From positions 1 through 10,615 of the forward strand of contig JADGJL010001053.1 in NCBI GenBank assembly GCA_027600665.1: a stretch of DNA of 10,615 nt, given 5' to 3'. The notes beneath the pieces were generated by a model. That model was not told the DNA's origin. It was given only the letters and a program-made list of their open reading frames with translations, and ran no database searches. The number at the start of each line of letters is the position of its first letter. Within the stretch, counting starts at the first letter, position 1. A program made the position numbers and the translations under genes. Positions 1 through 7,746 of this stretch are shown here, one piece after another. Source of the stretch: Irineochytrium annulatum. Its lineage: Eukaryota > Chytridiomycota > Chytridiomycetes > Chytridiales > Chytridiaceae.

Positions 1-2
1 AC

Positions 3-3000
3 CCGCAGTCAGCATCTACGCAGCCCGCATCGGGCCACAGCACCTCGTCCCTGACGCCGACGGGGGGGGGGGGGGGGGGGGGGGCGGGCCCCCCCCCCTT
101 CATTGGATCGAACGTGGGTTCCTCTTGCATGCATTTCCTTCGCGTATCTTTGGGCTTGATTTTTTGATCATCTGTTGTGGTAATAGCTTGTCGACCGCCT
201 CCTCCAGCTCGGCTACCGCGTCCGCGTCCTCGACAACTTTGTGTCGGGCTCGATCCTGCATCTGCCCTTGCAGCATTCGCACCTGGAGGTCCGGCACGGG
301 GATGTGATGAATGCGAGGCAGCTGGGCGACGCAATGAGGGATGCCGATTTTATCTTCCATTTGGCCGGTTCGGGGAAGTCGTCGACAAGCTCGCTTAGCT
401 CGCATGGGGTTAAGTGGAATCGGGACGTTAATGTCGTCGGGACGAGGAACGTACTGGAGCTGGCGAGAATTCATGGGATAAAGAAGATCGTTTTTGCGTC
501 GGTGGCGAGCTTGTATGGGACGAATATGTTACCGCATGCAGAGACGGATATGGTATAGCTGTCACATTTGCTAAGTCTCATAGGATTTGAACTGAACCAT
601 GATCTTGTGCAGCCCATGTTTCTCAATCCGCATGCCGCGTCAAAGTACGAGGGTGAGATTCAAATGAAGCTTTTCAACGACATTTACAACATCCCGACGG
701 GTACGCAATTTGTATTTGACAAGCTCATTTTGCCCTTTTTCACTGTATATTCACGTTGTCAATAGTGAGCGTACGAATATTCAATCCTTACGGCCCCCGC
801 CAAAAGTCCAGCGGCGCCAACGCCGAGCTCATCGGCCGCTTTATCCGCCAAGCGACCCTTGACGCCCCGTTAACAATCGAAGGCGCCGGCGACGCCCTCC
901 TGGACTTCACGCACGTTCTCGATGTCGTCGACGGCCTCATCCTCGCGCAACAGGTTGACGGCGTCCGCGGCGAGGTCCTCAACATTGGCACCGGCGTCGC
1001 TACGACCGTCAACGACGCCGCGCAACTTGTGGCGCACAGGCACGTCCATGTGACGAGGTTGGAGCCCGTGGAGCCCAGCGTGGCGAACACGTGCAAGATG
1101 AAGACGGCGCTGGGGTTTGTACCGAAGAGGGATTTGAAAGTGGAGGTTCCCAAGGCGTTGAGGGAAGCGATGGCCGGGGAGGTGTATCAGCAGAAGTGGT
1201 TTGATAGAGAGAAGAGCTTGGTGACGCCTTGGCTGGTGCGGGAATAGTGAGTGGATTTGTTTTTTTTTGGTCCGAGGAACCTTGTTGCTTACATTTTTCA
1301 CAGCAATTACACGGCCTTCCCGTGGAAGGGGCGCCAGAACGATCTCGTGGATCTGATTGGAAGCCTGCCGTCGAAGGAGAGATCCGGTTCACAATACATC
1401 GGGCTCGTTCAGATGAACAGCACAACGCCAACGTTGGTATTTGCTACCTCTCTTCGTTCTCTCGTAGTTGATTAAGGCGACTTTCCTTAGTGCTTTGATG
1501 CTGAACTACATCTACTCAATGGTTAAGATGGGAGGCGTGCATGCGTACGTTGTGGCGGCGAAGGACTCAGCGCTGCAGCAGTGCATGAACTTAAACTTGC
1601 CGTGCTGGAACGTCACGGATATCGATGTGGTCACGCGATCTCGCTTGATCTTGGAGATTTTGAAGACAGATAACCATGTCGTCGCTGGAGACTCGTGAGT
1701 TCATTGTTGCATTAACGGAAGGCTAATGGTTTGCTGCAGCGACGTTGGTTATGTCAGAAACATTGTCAGAAGTCTCAAGATGTTTGACTCGGCAGACGTG
1801 ATTCTGAACCGGCCACACGTCAGTACATTTGCCAAATTTTAGCCATATTAATCCAAGCGATAAGGCCAACGAGCAAGATGTTCAAACGTTCAATATCGTG
1901 GTGAAAGCCAGCAAACGCACCGTCAACATGTTTGAGATCATGAGCCTTGCGATGGCTCAGACGACGACGAAAGTAGACGAGCGGGGCGTTTTGATGAGAC
2001 TCCACAACAAGCAGTGGAAGCTCTGCGACATTAACGCTGACTGCCGCCGCATATCGGAGGACGATGTCTCGTCTTTGGTCCTCTACTTTCACACAATGAG
2101 CTGCGAGATCGTGCCGCAGCCCGACGACCAAGCTCGATGCCGCCCCGGCCAACTTTTCCTGCCCGTCTGCGGGACGGTCGACCAGGTTACCCGCCAAACG
2201 CGCGTGCACAATCCCGCGGCAATGTACGTTAGCCGGTGCTCGGACGACGATTGGCAGTGCGACCCGCGCATGATTGTGCCGCGGCATTGGTACGAAAGCA
2301 AGTCGTTTGAGCCTCACTTTTGCAAGGACACCGTCGTCCACCTCCTCGACGTGGTCCAGCCTAAGCCAAAGAAGAGCTCCGCGTATCAGTTCGACAAGGA
2401 GTATGCGTCGAAGCTCGAAGCATACGAGTCGTTCGACGTTAAGGTTGAAGGCAACTCATTCTCACTGAGCGAGGCACGGTGCGAGGCGGTCTTCCCCGAG
2501 CTCTTCCACGAGATTGACCGCGCGCTCGAATACTTCAAAACGAAGAACATTACCGTCACGAGGCGTTACCTCGACGACTACCCGCTGAACCCGGGTTTGG
2601 GAAAATCTCGAGGATTCATCTATCAGGGCCAGCTTTATGTCACGTACGTCGACCAGCCGTGGCGGTCCCGAAATCAGGCGACGTTCCACCAGATCCACCG
2701 CGCGCTTGTCTCGAATCCGGCGACGGACGACCCAATCCCCGACGTCGAGTTCATGTTCTGCGCCAGCGACATCCCCTGCAAGGGTCTGTGGGCTTACACG
2801 AGGCGGAGGTCCGAGCAAGATTATTGGCTAATCCCGGACTACGGTTTTTTCTCCTGGCCCGAGCCGATGATGCACGGGATCATGTGGAACCGGCAGTTCA
2901 TCGAGCACACGGAGCCGAAGTGGGAGGCCAAAGAACAGAAGCTCATTTGGCGAGGAGCCGCACAGAATCAGAAGCCGCGGCAGAATTTCTTGGACTTCTC

Positions 3001-3547
3001 AAAGAATCAAACGTGGTCCGACGTCACCGAGCTCGATTGGGGGGACCACCACCACCGACAGCACGTATACAAGTCCATGCCGGACCACTGCAAATACCAG
3101 TTTACGGGCCATACCGAAGGTGTCTCCCACTCAGGCCGGCTTAAGTACCTCCTCCACTGCAAATCCGTCGTCGTGGCGCCAAACCCAATGGAGTGGCTCG
3201 AATACTTCTACCATCTTTTGAAGGACGACTCGCACGGGCCCGAACACCAGAACTTCATTGGCGTAGACCCCATGTTCGAGAACATTAAGGATGTCATGAA
3301 GAACTACACGGCCAAACCTGACGTCGTCAAGCGGATTGCTGAGAACAACGTCAGGACGTTCAGGGACAGGTACCTCACGCCGGCGGCCGAGGCGTGCTAC
3401 TGGCGGAGGTTGCTGAGGTCATGGAAGAAGGTTATGGATCCGGACTTCAAGCCGAACCCGTTCCATCGAACGGTGGGGACCGCGGACCCTGCGGGGGCGT
3501 TCGAGAGCTTCGCGTTGCTCAACACGCTGCACTTTTTCCCTAATTAA
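3..3547 (+). CDS. Three-module protein: SDR epimerase-like + nucleotide-diphospho-sugar transferase-like + GT90 (CAP10-like) glycosyltransferase, 5' partial
   Basis: Spliced model: exons 3-113, 187-552, 613-700, 766-1246, 1304-1432, 1491-1694, 1740-1818 and 1865-3547, ending at TAA 3545-3547. They sum to 3141 nt, an exact multiple of three. No ATG lies in the first exon, so the start is upstream of the window. The 1046 visible residues hold an extended-SDR Rossmann domain (about 20-348), a DSD-containing sugar-transferase-like domain (about 360-650) and a GT90/CAP10 domain (about 660-1030). I see no membrane segment in the visible part; a signal or anchor could lie in the missing N-terminus. 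The likely role is building an extracellular or Golgi glycan from nucleotide sugars; donor and acceptor cannot be read from the sequence. It converges on the kinase/nucleotidyltransferase gene at 7217-4439. The least certain splice sites are introns 1433-1490 and 1819-1864. Alternatively, the SDR part and the transferase part could be separate gene models. Confidence 0.8.
62..98 (+). repeat. Homopolymer block (23 G, then CGGG, then 10 C) inside the SDR Gly-rich loop
   Basis: Positions 62-84 are 23 consecutive G, 85 is C, 86-88 are GGG, and 89-98 are ten C. In the exon 1 frame this gives Thr, seven Gly, Ala, Gly and three Pro before FIGSN. Typical SDRs have TGGAGFIGSN here, so the block adds about five Gly and three Pro yet keeps the frame. 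It may be a sequencing or assembly artefact at a GC-rich site, or a real expansion. Confidence 0.9.
114..186 (+). other. Intron 1 (73 nt) of the SDR/GT gene
   Basis: The donor is GTGGGT and the acceptor TAATAG. Splicing joins FIGSN to LVDRLLQLGY in phase 0, exactly as the SDR fold requires. Confidence 0.85.
553..612 (+). other. Intron 2 (60 nt) of the SDR/GT gene
   Basis: The donor is GTATAG and the acceptor TTGTGCAG, in phase 0. It joins the ETDM end of exon 2 to PMFLNPHAASK. A nearer AG at 582-583 would break the frame. Confidence 0.8.
701..765 (+). other. Intron 3 (65 nt) of the SDR/GT gene
   Basis: The donor is GTACGC and the acceptor TCAATAG, in phase 1. It joins NIPT to VSVRIFNPYG, restoring the conserved SDR strand that follows the catalytic helix. 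Confidence 0.85.
1247..1303 (+). other. Intron 4 (57 nt), with a stop codon across its donor site
   Basis: The donor is GTGAGT, followed by a T-rich stretch and the acceptor TTTTCACAG, in phase 2. Splicing joins WLVRE through a split Tyr codon to NYTAFPWKG. If the intron is retained, TAG at 1245-1247 ends translation right after the SDR module. Confidence 0.85.
1433..1490 (+). other. Intron 5 (58 nt), boundaries tentative
   Basis: The donor is GTTGGT and the acceptor CTTTCCTTAG, in phase 2. It restores the frame and matches the length of its neighbours. An alternative, 1437-1467 (GTATTT to CGTAG), also keeps the frame but is only 31 nt, unusually short for a spliceosomal intron. The choice changes only a few residues ahead of the transferase-like domain. 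Confidence 0.5.
1695..1739 (+). other. Intron 6 (45 nt), interrupting the DSD motif codons
   Basis: The donor is GTGAGT and the acceptor TTTGCTGCAG, in phase 2. It splits the Ser codon of the DSD motif (residues 459-461) and joins VVAGD to DVGYVRN. Retention would give an immediate TGA. Confidence 0.85.
1819..1864 (+). other. Intron 7 (46 nt), acceptor tentative
   Basis: The donor is GTCAGT after ILNRPH. The AG at 1863-1864 restores the frame into ANEQDVQTFNIVV. The AG at 1872-1873 (55 nt) also keeps the frame, dropping ANE. The AG at 1841-1842 is too close to the donor and out of frame. The next exon is open from here to the stop. Confidence 0.6.
2381..3547 (+). other. Domain: GT90 / CAP10-like glycosyltransferase module (exon 8)
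   Basis: The last about 390 residues match the Glyco_transf_90 (PF05686) layout. An N-terminal half carries DVEFMFCASDIPCKG and WLIPDYGFFSWPEP. Next come KLIWRGA (WRGA at residues 848-851), CKYQFTGHTEGVSHSGRLKYLL (residues about 895-916), KSVVVAPNPMEWLEYFYHLL, and the helical tail RIAENNVRTFRDRYLTPAAEACYWRRLL. These are hallmarks shared by CAP10 of Cryptococcus, POGLUT/Rumi and related xylosyl- or glucosyltransferases. The usual HY of the motif after the LL segment is replaced by a looser HQNFIGV stretch. Donor specificity is unknown. Confidence 0.9.
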
Positions 3548-4438
3548 GCGTTGTCGGGTTGGAGCAAGTGGTTGGCTATGGTGGAGGTTGGGGTGAGAGG
3601 CGGGTAGCATCGCTCTTGAATAAGCAGGCGAATTGTAGATCTTTAATCTGTTGCGGCACTAAACTGCATTGCAAATGCGGCGGGATAATTTGGGTAGTAG
3701 ACTTGCATTCTCATATATCTCCATACATCATGTACATCAAATAGACATAATTTCCGTAATCAGCTTGCAATGACGAAAACCACAACTCGGCCACTTAGTG
3801 ATTAGAAAACTTCATCAATGAATGTTATGCCAAATCTGTGTGTTCCACGCGGTGCTGATGCAGAACAAGGGCATACATATGTTTTCGCAGGAAATTTAAG
3901 AACCAACATTACATGCACCCGTTGAGGTTTGATGGCTGCATGGAAAGCTCTTACTTGCACATCTTGCGACAAGACGATTAAGGCCACGTACTTGCCTAGC
4001 AAATCGACAGAGCTAACGTCCTGATGCTTGCTATTAGTATTTATCCATTACATGGGAGAGTGGCGAGCTCATAAAGCCCTGCAGTATCCAAGCGTCGGAA
4101 ACTGGTAAGCGATGAACGAATAACAAATGGGAAAATGTTCGGTAATGTCTTATTAAAAGAAGTAATAGGCGATACGGAGATAGGGGTGAAGAGAAGGTAA
4201 AAAGTTCTCATGGCCCTTGCAACCAAGGCGATGACTTGTTGGATTGAAAAGTCAGTTCTATCTACTCCGCGTCATGGGAAGATTCCAATAACCATCTAAA
4301 TTAGTACAGCGAATGTGGTCGACGTGAAAGGGAATTGGATTGTTCGTAGACCGAAAAAGGGGAAAGCGAATGGAACCGAATACAGCAACAAGTGAACCGA
4401 AAAACAGATATGCAACCGCTATGTTCCTATTTGCACCA
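3548..4438. other. Convergent intergenic spacer, no gene seen
   Basis: This stretch separates the stop of the + strand gene from the stop of the - strand gene and must hold both 3' UTRs and polyadenylation regions. Only short, composition-driven open frames occur, none with a recognisable motif. No canonical AATAAA is in an obvious position, no RNA gene was seen, and no clear repeat was found. Confidence 0.7.
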
Positions 4439-5540
4439 TTACTGGTTCCTGATACCCGGAGAGACGACTGAGTGCACCATCTGAAGCTGCGACCCGCATC
4501 CGGCGATGGTGTCGCACATCGCCCTCACCTCATCAAGGTACCACCCCGGCTTGTTGGTATAAAAGATGATGACGGTCCTTCTCCGCTTGTCGAGGAGGTC
4601 CTCGAGGATGGTCTTGGCCTCCGGGAGGCTGATAAGGCTCACGAGCCTCTCGAGGTCGATCCAGTGGGTTTCAAAAGTGTCTTTGTATGCCGTCCAGGCC
4701 GAGACTGAACCCCAGTCATCGTACTCCGTCACCTTTGCGCCGAAAAAGAGGTGGCCTTCGCACATCAACTGCCACATCACGTCCATAACCCTGAGCTTCA
4801 CGAGGCTGCTCTGGGCCACCTCTCCGCCGAGTTGGACGCCGCCCAGGAGGCCCCTCAGCTTCGAGGCGCCGCTAACGAAGTGCGAGGCCTCCAGGAAGGA
4901 CCACCCGCCACAGCAGAATTGCGACGAGATGAAGGACTTCATGGCGATGTTGGAGACAATGTTGTCGTAGGAGAAGCTGACGTAGCTTTTCCTCGTAGCA
5001 TCGATCAGGTCGGGCCTTGATTCCCTTTCGGGAAGGAGCGAGGCGACGGCCTTCTCCCCGGGTGTGACTGGCGCGTTGTTGGACTCCTCCCTGACGACGT
5101 TTAGGAATGTGACGTAGTTACCGGCCTCGACGGGGTGGGAAAAGTCGTTGTCGGCGTCCTTGATGAAGATGGGGCCTTGCACGTTTTTCTCGCGGATGAC
5201 GTTGCTGACGGTCTCGACCGTGTCGTGAGTCTGGTGTGTAGAGTAGTGAAAGTGCAGGCGGGACCGCTTCTCGGGGCGGAGAATGTCGAACAACTTCTCG
5301 AACTGGGCCTCCGAGCAGAAGTGGTCGAGGACGAGGGAGCGGCGGACGGCGACGATAATGCGGGAGGCCTTGTCGCAGGAGAGGCTGTGGATGCAGTCCA
5401 CAATGAGGGGGCGCCCATTAGGCTGCAAGAGGATGGCGACGTTAATAACCGAGACAGTAAACAGTATTCTTCTTCTTGCTTTAACAATACTCACGTTCAA
5501 GGTCAAAAGCTTAATTTTTCCGTCGGGGTAAACAGTAGCC
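4439..5540 (-). other. Domain: nucleotidyltransferase-like region followed by a HAD-like remnant
   Basis: After splicing: KLLTLNPNGRPLIVDCI, IIVAVRR, GPIFIKDADNDFSHPV (residues about 594-609; KDADNDF at 600-606 resembles the metal/sugar Asp region of capsule sugar nucleotidyltransferases), VSFSYDNIVSNIA, then EYDDWGSVSAW, which in bacterial relatives precedes a HAD phosphatase. The N-terminal GxGxR nucleotide loop of the family is not recognisable. The HAD DxDG nucleophile is replaced by D768-L769-E770. A TNKPGWYLDEV segment (from residue 801) corresponds to the T/S-x-R/K-P motif II region. The assignment rests on motif order read by eye. Confidence 0.6.
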
Positions 5541-7217
5541 ATGTCGGGCCCGACGGCCGGCACAATTACAGTTGTCGTCTCTTCGACAACGTGACCGGCC
5601 TGCTGTTGCTGTTGGCCAATCACGGCGACACCGCTGTCGCCCCTCTCTAAGACGCCCGGCGGCACAGTGGCTCCGCCAGCGGCCGTCGCGTCCGACTTCT
5701 TCAAGCCGTCCACAATCCTCGTGAGCCCTTGGAGAATGCACTTCTTCTCCTTCTCGATGGTCATGTAGGGGAGAATACGGGCCAGGCAGAAATACTCGAA
5801 AAGAGGCACGGCGTCCCAAAACGAGTACGACTCGTAGGCTGAGTCAATGCGATCGTAAAAGAAGGCGAGGGTCGCGACCGCCCGAGCGCGCTTGTCCTCG
5901 GGAACGTCGACTTGGGTGAAGAACCAAAGATGGCGGCAGTCCTGGAGGAGCTTGGCCAGATCCTGGAGCGGGGATTCCTTAATAACGTGAATTTAGTTGC
6001 GAGGCTTGTGAGTTTATTCAATAAGCGAGCAGAACTTACGACGAAGCAGTCAAGAAAATCAAAGACGCAGAGCTCACGGTGAACGGGGTCCACGAGCATG
6101 TTTTGGAACGTCAAGTCTCCATGACAGTTTCCGACAGGCACCTCAAGGTCCCTCATAGAGTTGAACCGCTGCATCATCCAGTCGAGCTCGTCGGTGAACG
6201 CCTTTGCCTCCTGGTCGTCCATAAGCGGGCACTTCAAGACGGCTTTCTTAATTGACTGCGCCTTCGAGTCAAACTCGGGCAGGATCGTACCGAGCTTCAC
6301 TAGCTCGCTCGTGGTAAGCTCATGGTCCACGAGGGCGATGGCGGCATCGACGAGCCACTTGTGGACTGTCACGTCTTCCTCCCCGATAATGTGCCTGACG
6401 TCCTGGTACGGGATGTACTCCATATCCACCGTGATGGTGCCTTCCTTAACGCCCTGCTCCGGTACGCGAATGCCGTAAATCTCGGGCGTAGTCACTGTCG
6501 CGTTCATCTTGACGGTCCTGCACGTAGCCGAGAAGAGGATCTGCTTCCGGATCTGCTTCAAGAGCCGGGAGCCGTCCTGTTTGCCACCGCTGAAGGCCTG
6601 CTTCCGGACAGCCCACATCCCCGAGGTCAGACGGCGAACAGTTGAGTCGGTGATGTGCTGCTTGGAAGACATGACCTGGCTAAAGTTGCGGGAACCTTGG
6701 AGGTGGCGTTGGGACTCCCGGCGGGCCAACGGCGGGCGGCACATCGCCTTCTGAGCTTTCACGGCGCGGGAACCGGCGAGGGTGAAGGAGCCGTGATGAC
6801 CGTGGTTGGCGGAGCACGCATTCGAGAAGATCTCTTGCAAAACCTCGCTGCTTCGGCCTGGGACATGGTCAGTAACGCAAAAGAGAGCAGAATGGCAGTT
6901 GTCGTCTCCACATGCAGTCCATTATCGCGCAGCCCAAACGCATTCGCGTCCTTCGGAAGCACAGGACCATCACAAAGCTCACCGTGAGTTCCATCATCCA
7001 AGATGTTAAGTGGGACATCTTTTTCGGCTTCGGCGATGCTGACGATCTTGACGGAGCAGTCGGACTTGCCAACACCCTTGAGCTCGGGTCTGTGGGCCTC
7101 GGCCTCCCTCTGCTTGACTTGAGTGGTGGGAAGCTTCGAGTCAGATGCCTCGGTTGGGTGCAGGTCAGCATCGAGATCGAGGGCGAGGGCGACGTCGTTG
7201 ATGCAGACGGCGGCCAT
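4439..7217 (-). CDS. Three-module protein: APH/choline-kinase-like kinase + sugar-nucleotidyltransferase-like + degenerate HAD-like domain
   Basis: Spliced model on the - strand: exons 7217-6983, 6857-6040, 5977-5495 and 5422-4439. They sum to 2520 nt (839 residues plus TAA). The start is the first ATG of the frame, which is open but ATG-free upstream for at least 100 nt. Residues 1 to about 150 are a low-complexity leader without a clear signal peptide. Residues about 150-460 are an aminoglycoside phosphotransferase/choline-kinase fold. A Q/T/V-rich linker (about 470-500) follows. Residues about 500-750 resemble a sugar nucleotidyltransferase, and about 755-839 a HAD-like tail. The expected role is cytosolic: phosphorylating a small head group or sugar and coupling it to a nucleotide. 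Loss of key residues in the last two domains makes those activities doubtful. In bacteria such modules sit in capsule and LPS loci, here next to a multi-glycosyltransferase gene. The substrate is unknown. Confidence 0.78.
5423..5494 (-). other. Intron (72 nt) in the nucleotidyltransferase region; stop-free and in frame
   Basis: On the - strand it starts GTGAGT, has a branch-like TTATTAAC and ends CTCTTGCAG, a strong intron signature. Its length is a multiple of three and it has no stop, so retention would insert 24 residues. Confidence 0.75.
5680..6700 (-). other. Domain: APH / choline-kinase-like kinase, interrupted by intron 5978-6039
   Basis: Visible motifs, in order: MWAVRKQAFSGG and RLLKQIRKQILF (N-lobe with a conserved Lys region), TVDMEYIPYQDVR (hinge), NCHGDLTFQN (Brenner loop, H324, D326, N331), VFDFLD (metal Asp 345 and 348), then after splicing ESPLQDLAKLLQD. 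These are the diagnostic elements of the Pfam APH/choline kinase clan, all with their key residues intact. Sugar, choline or ethanolamine kinase activity is possible; the acceptor cannot be read from the sequence. Confidence 0.85.
5978..6039 (-). other. Intron (62 nt) in the kinase domain
   Basis: The donor is GTAAGT and the acceptor TTATTAAG, in phase 0. Splicing joins VFDFLDCFV to ESPLQDLAKLLQD, matching the APH fold. Without splicing the frame is lost. Confidence 0.85.
6858..6982 (-). other. Intron (125 nt) near the 5' end of the kinase gene
   Basis: The donor is GTGAGC, with a branch-like TTACTGAC just before the acceptor TGTCCCAG, in phase 1. It joins ILDDGTHG to RSSEVLQEIF and links the ATG-bearing exon to the kinase frame. 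It is longer than the other introns here but has the clearest branch point. Confidence 0.65.
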
Positions 7218-7296
7218 TGCAGGAGTGACAAGGTGAGGGATTGGACCGGCGTGAGGGTGACGAGGAGGTGACCGAGGACGAGGGGAAATGCAGCGA

Positions 7297-7308
7297 AGAT
7301 ATATGGGA
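7297..7308 (-). promoter_or_regulatory. TATA-like element upstream of the - strand kinase gene
   Basis: On the - strand this reads TCCCATATATCT, about 80-90 nt before the ATG at 7217. The spacing suits a TATA element with a short 5' UTR. It is a single short match, so it is weak evidence. Confidence 0.3.
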
Positions 7309-7746
7309 TATCGCGTCGCTAGAGCGATACTAACGGGATGTTTACCACTGGGCCATGAAAGGGGTTTTCGCTGTCAAAATTGTTGAAGGCCCGGCCTGTC
7401 TTGGACATCCGGGCCCAGCACATGCGAATGGCGACTGCAGGCGAAGTTCGATGGCCGAGGCTGGCTGCGGCTTTTAATCGACACTCGCCAATCGCCAATC
7501 GACCGTGGATTGCGCTCATTCCTCACATACTTCGTCAAACTTACGACGCGTTGATTACCAGGGCTGCATGCAAATAACAAGCACTAGCAACACCCAAATA
7601 TACTTGAAATAATTTCATAAAGCAATGACATGAAAGTGGCCCATTCAAGCATTGTCAAGGACTCAAGGCGCTAAGAATCTGTTAGTAAATGCGAAGTAGG
7701 AAAGGGTAGTCATACGTCGCGACCGACGGTTACACAGCTCCAGCCC
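7309..7746. other. 5' flank of the kinase gene, no coding region seen
   Basis: Apart from the CCAAT-like tandem, this region shows only short open frames without motifs on either strand. No RNA gene or repeat was recognised. Confidence 0.6.
7487..7500 (+). promoter_or_regulatory. Tandem GCCAATC (two CCAAT-box-like copies)
   Basis: Two head-to-tail copies of GCCAATC lie about 270-285 nt upstream of the - strand start codon. CCAAT boxes work in either orientation in fungal promoters, so they could serve this gene. Chance occurrence is possible. Confidence 0.3.

Larger units (their letters stand above)
3..1246 (+). other. Domain: extended SDR / NAD-dependent epimerase-dehydratase-like module (exons 1-4)
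   Basis: After splicing, the segment reads as a classical extended SDR. It has a Gly-rich loop ending FIGSN, then LVDRLLQLGYRVRVLDNF (strand-helix-strand, with the Asp that usually binds the adenosine ribose). HGDVMN, DADFIFHLAG, NVVGTRNVLELAR, VRIFNPYGPRQ, the DFTHVLDVVDGL-type segment and LNIGTGVATTV follow. These match UDP-glucose 4-epimerase and dTDP-glucose dehydratase relatives (Pfam Epimerase family). The active site looks altered: the catalytic Ser/Thr position is Val (residue 143, codon 502-504) and the YxxxK Tyr is His (residue 166, codon 631-633). Lys 170 is kept. It may therefore be a structural or substrate-binding pseudoenzyme module rather than an active epimerase. Confidence 0.85.
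1304..2380 (+). other. Domain: nucleotide-diphospho-sugar transferase-like module (exons 5-8)
   Basis: The spliced protein reads GGVHAYVVAAKD, LNLPCWNVTD, RLILEILKTDNHVVAGDSDVGYVRN, then SADVIL, TFNIVVKAS and RTVNMF. This order resembles the Pfam Nucleotid_trans (PF03407) fold: a strand with a conserved Asp, a helix before a DxD metal/nucleotide site (DSD, residues 459-461), a following strand, and an F-N-x-x-x-x-[KR] segment. A later patch has CRPGQLFLPVC and RVHN, like the C-terminal LP and HN region of that family. This is a pattern match by eye only, weaker than for the two flanking domains. Confidence 0.6.

Noticed and set aside
62..84. G run as a functional G-quadruplex regulatory element
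   Set aside because: It lies inside a coding exon at a conserved Gly motif, so artefact or codon expansion is the simpler reading.
100..474. 124-residue open frame on the - strand
   Set aside because: It is antisense to SDR exon 2, which has clear family motifs. The GC-rich codons explain the open antisense frame.
1437..1467. 31-nt intron alternative for intron 5
   Set aside because: It keeps the frame but is shorter than any other intron here and below the usual spliceosomal minimum. The 58-nt option was preferred, with low certainty.
1820..2341. 173-residue open frame on the - strand
   Set aside because: It is antisense to the transferase exon and has no motifs of its own.
5135..5650. 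171-residue open frame on the + strand
   Set aside because: It is antisense to the nucleotidyltransferase-like exons; the - strand frame has the KDADNDF and DWG motifs.
6869..7231. Alternative - strand start at 7231 in another frame (Ser/Pro/Thr-rich)
   Set aside because: The frame at 7217 joins the kinase exon in correct phase through a strong intron; the alternative has low-complexity composition and no frame-consistent link.
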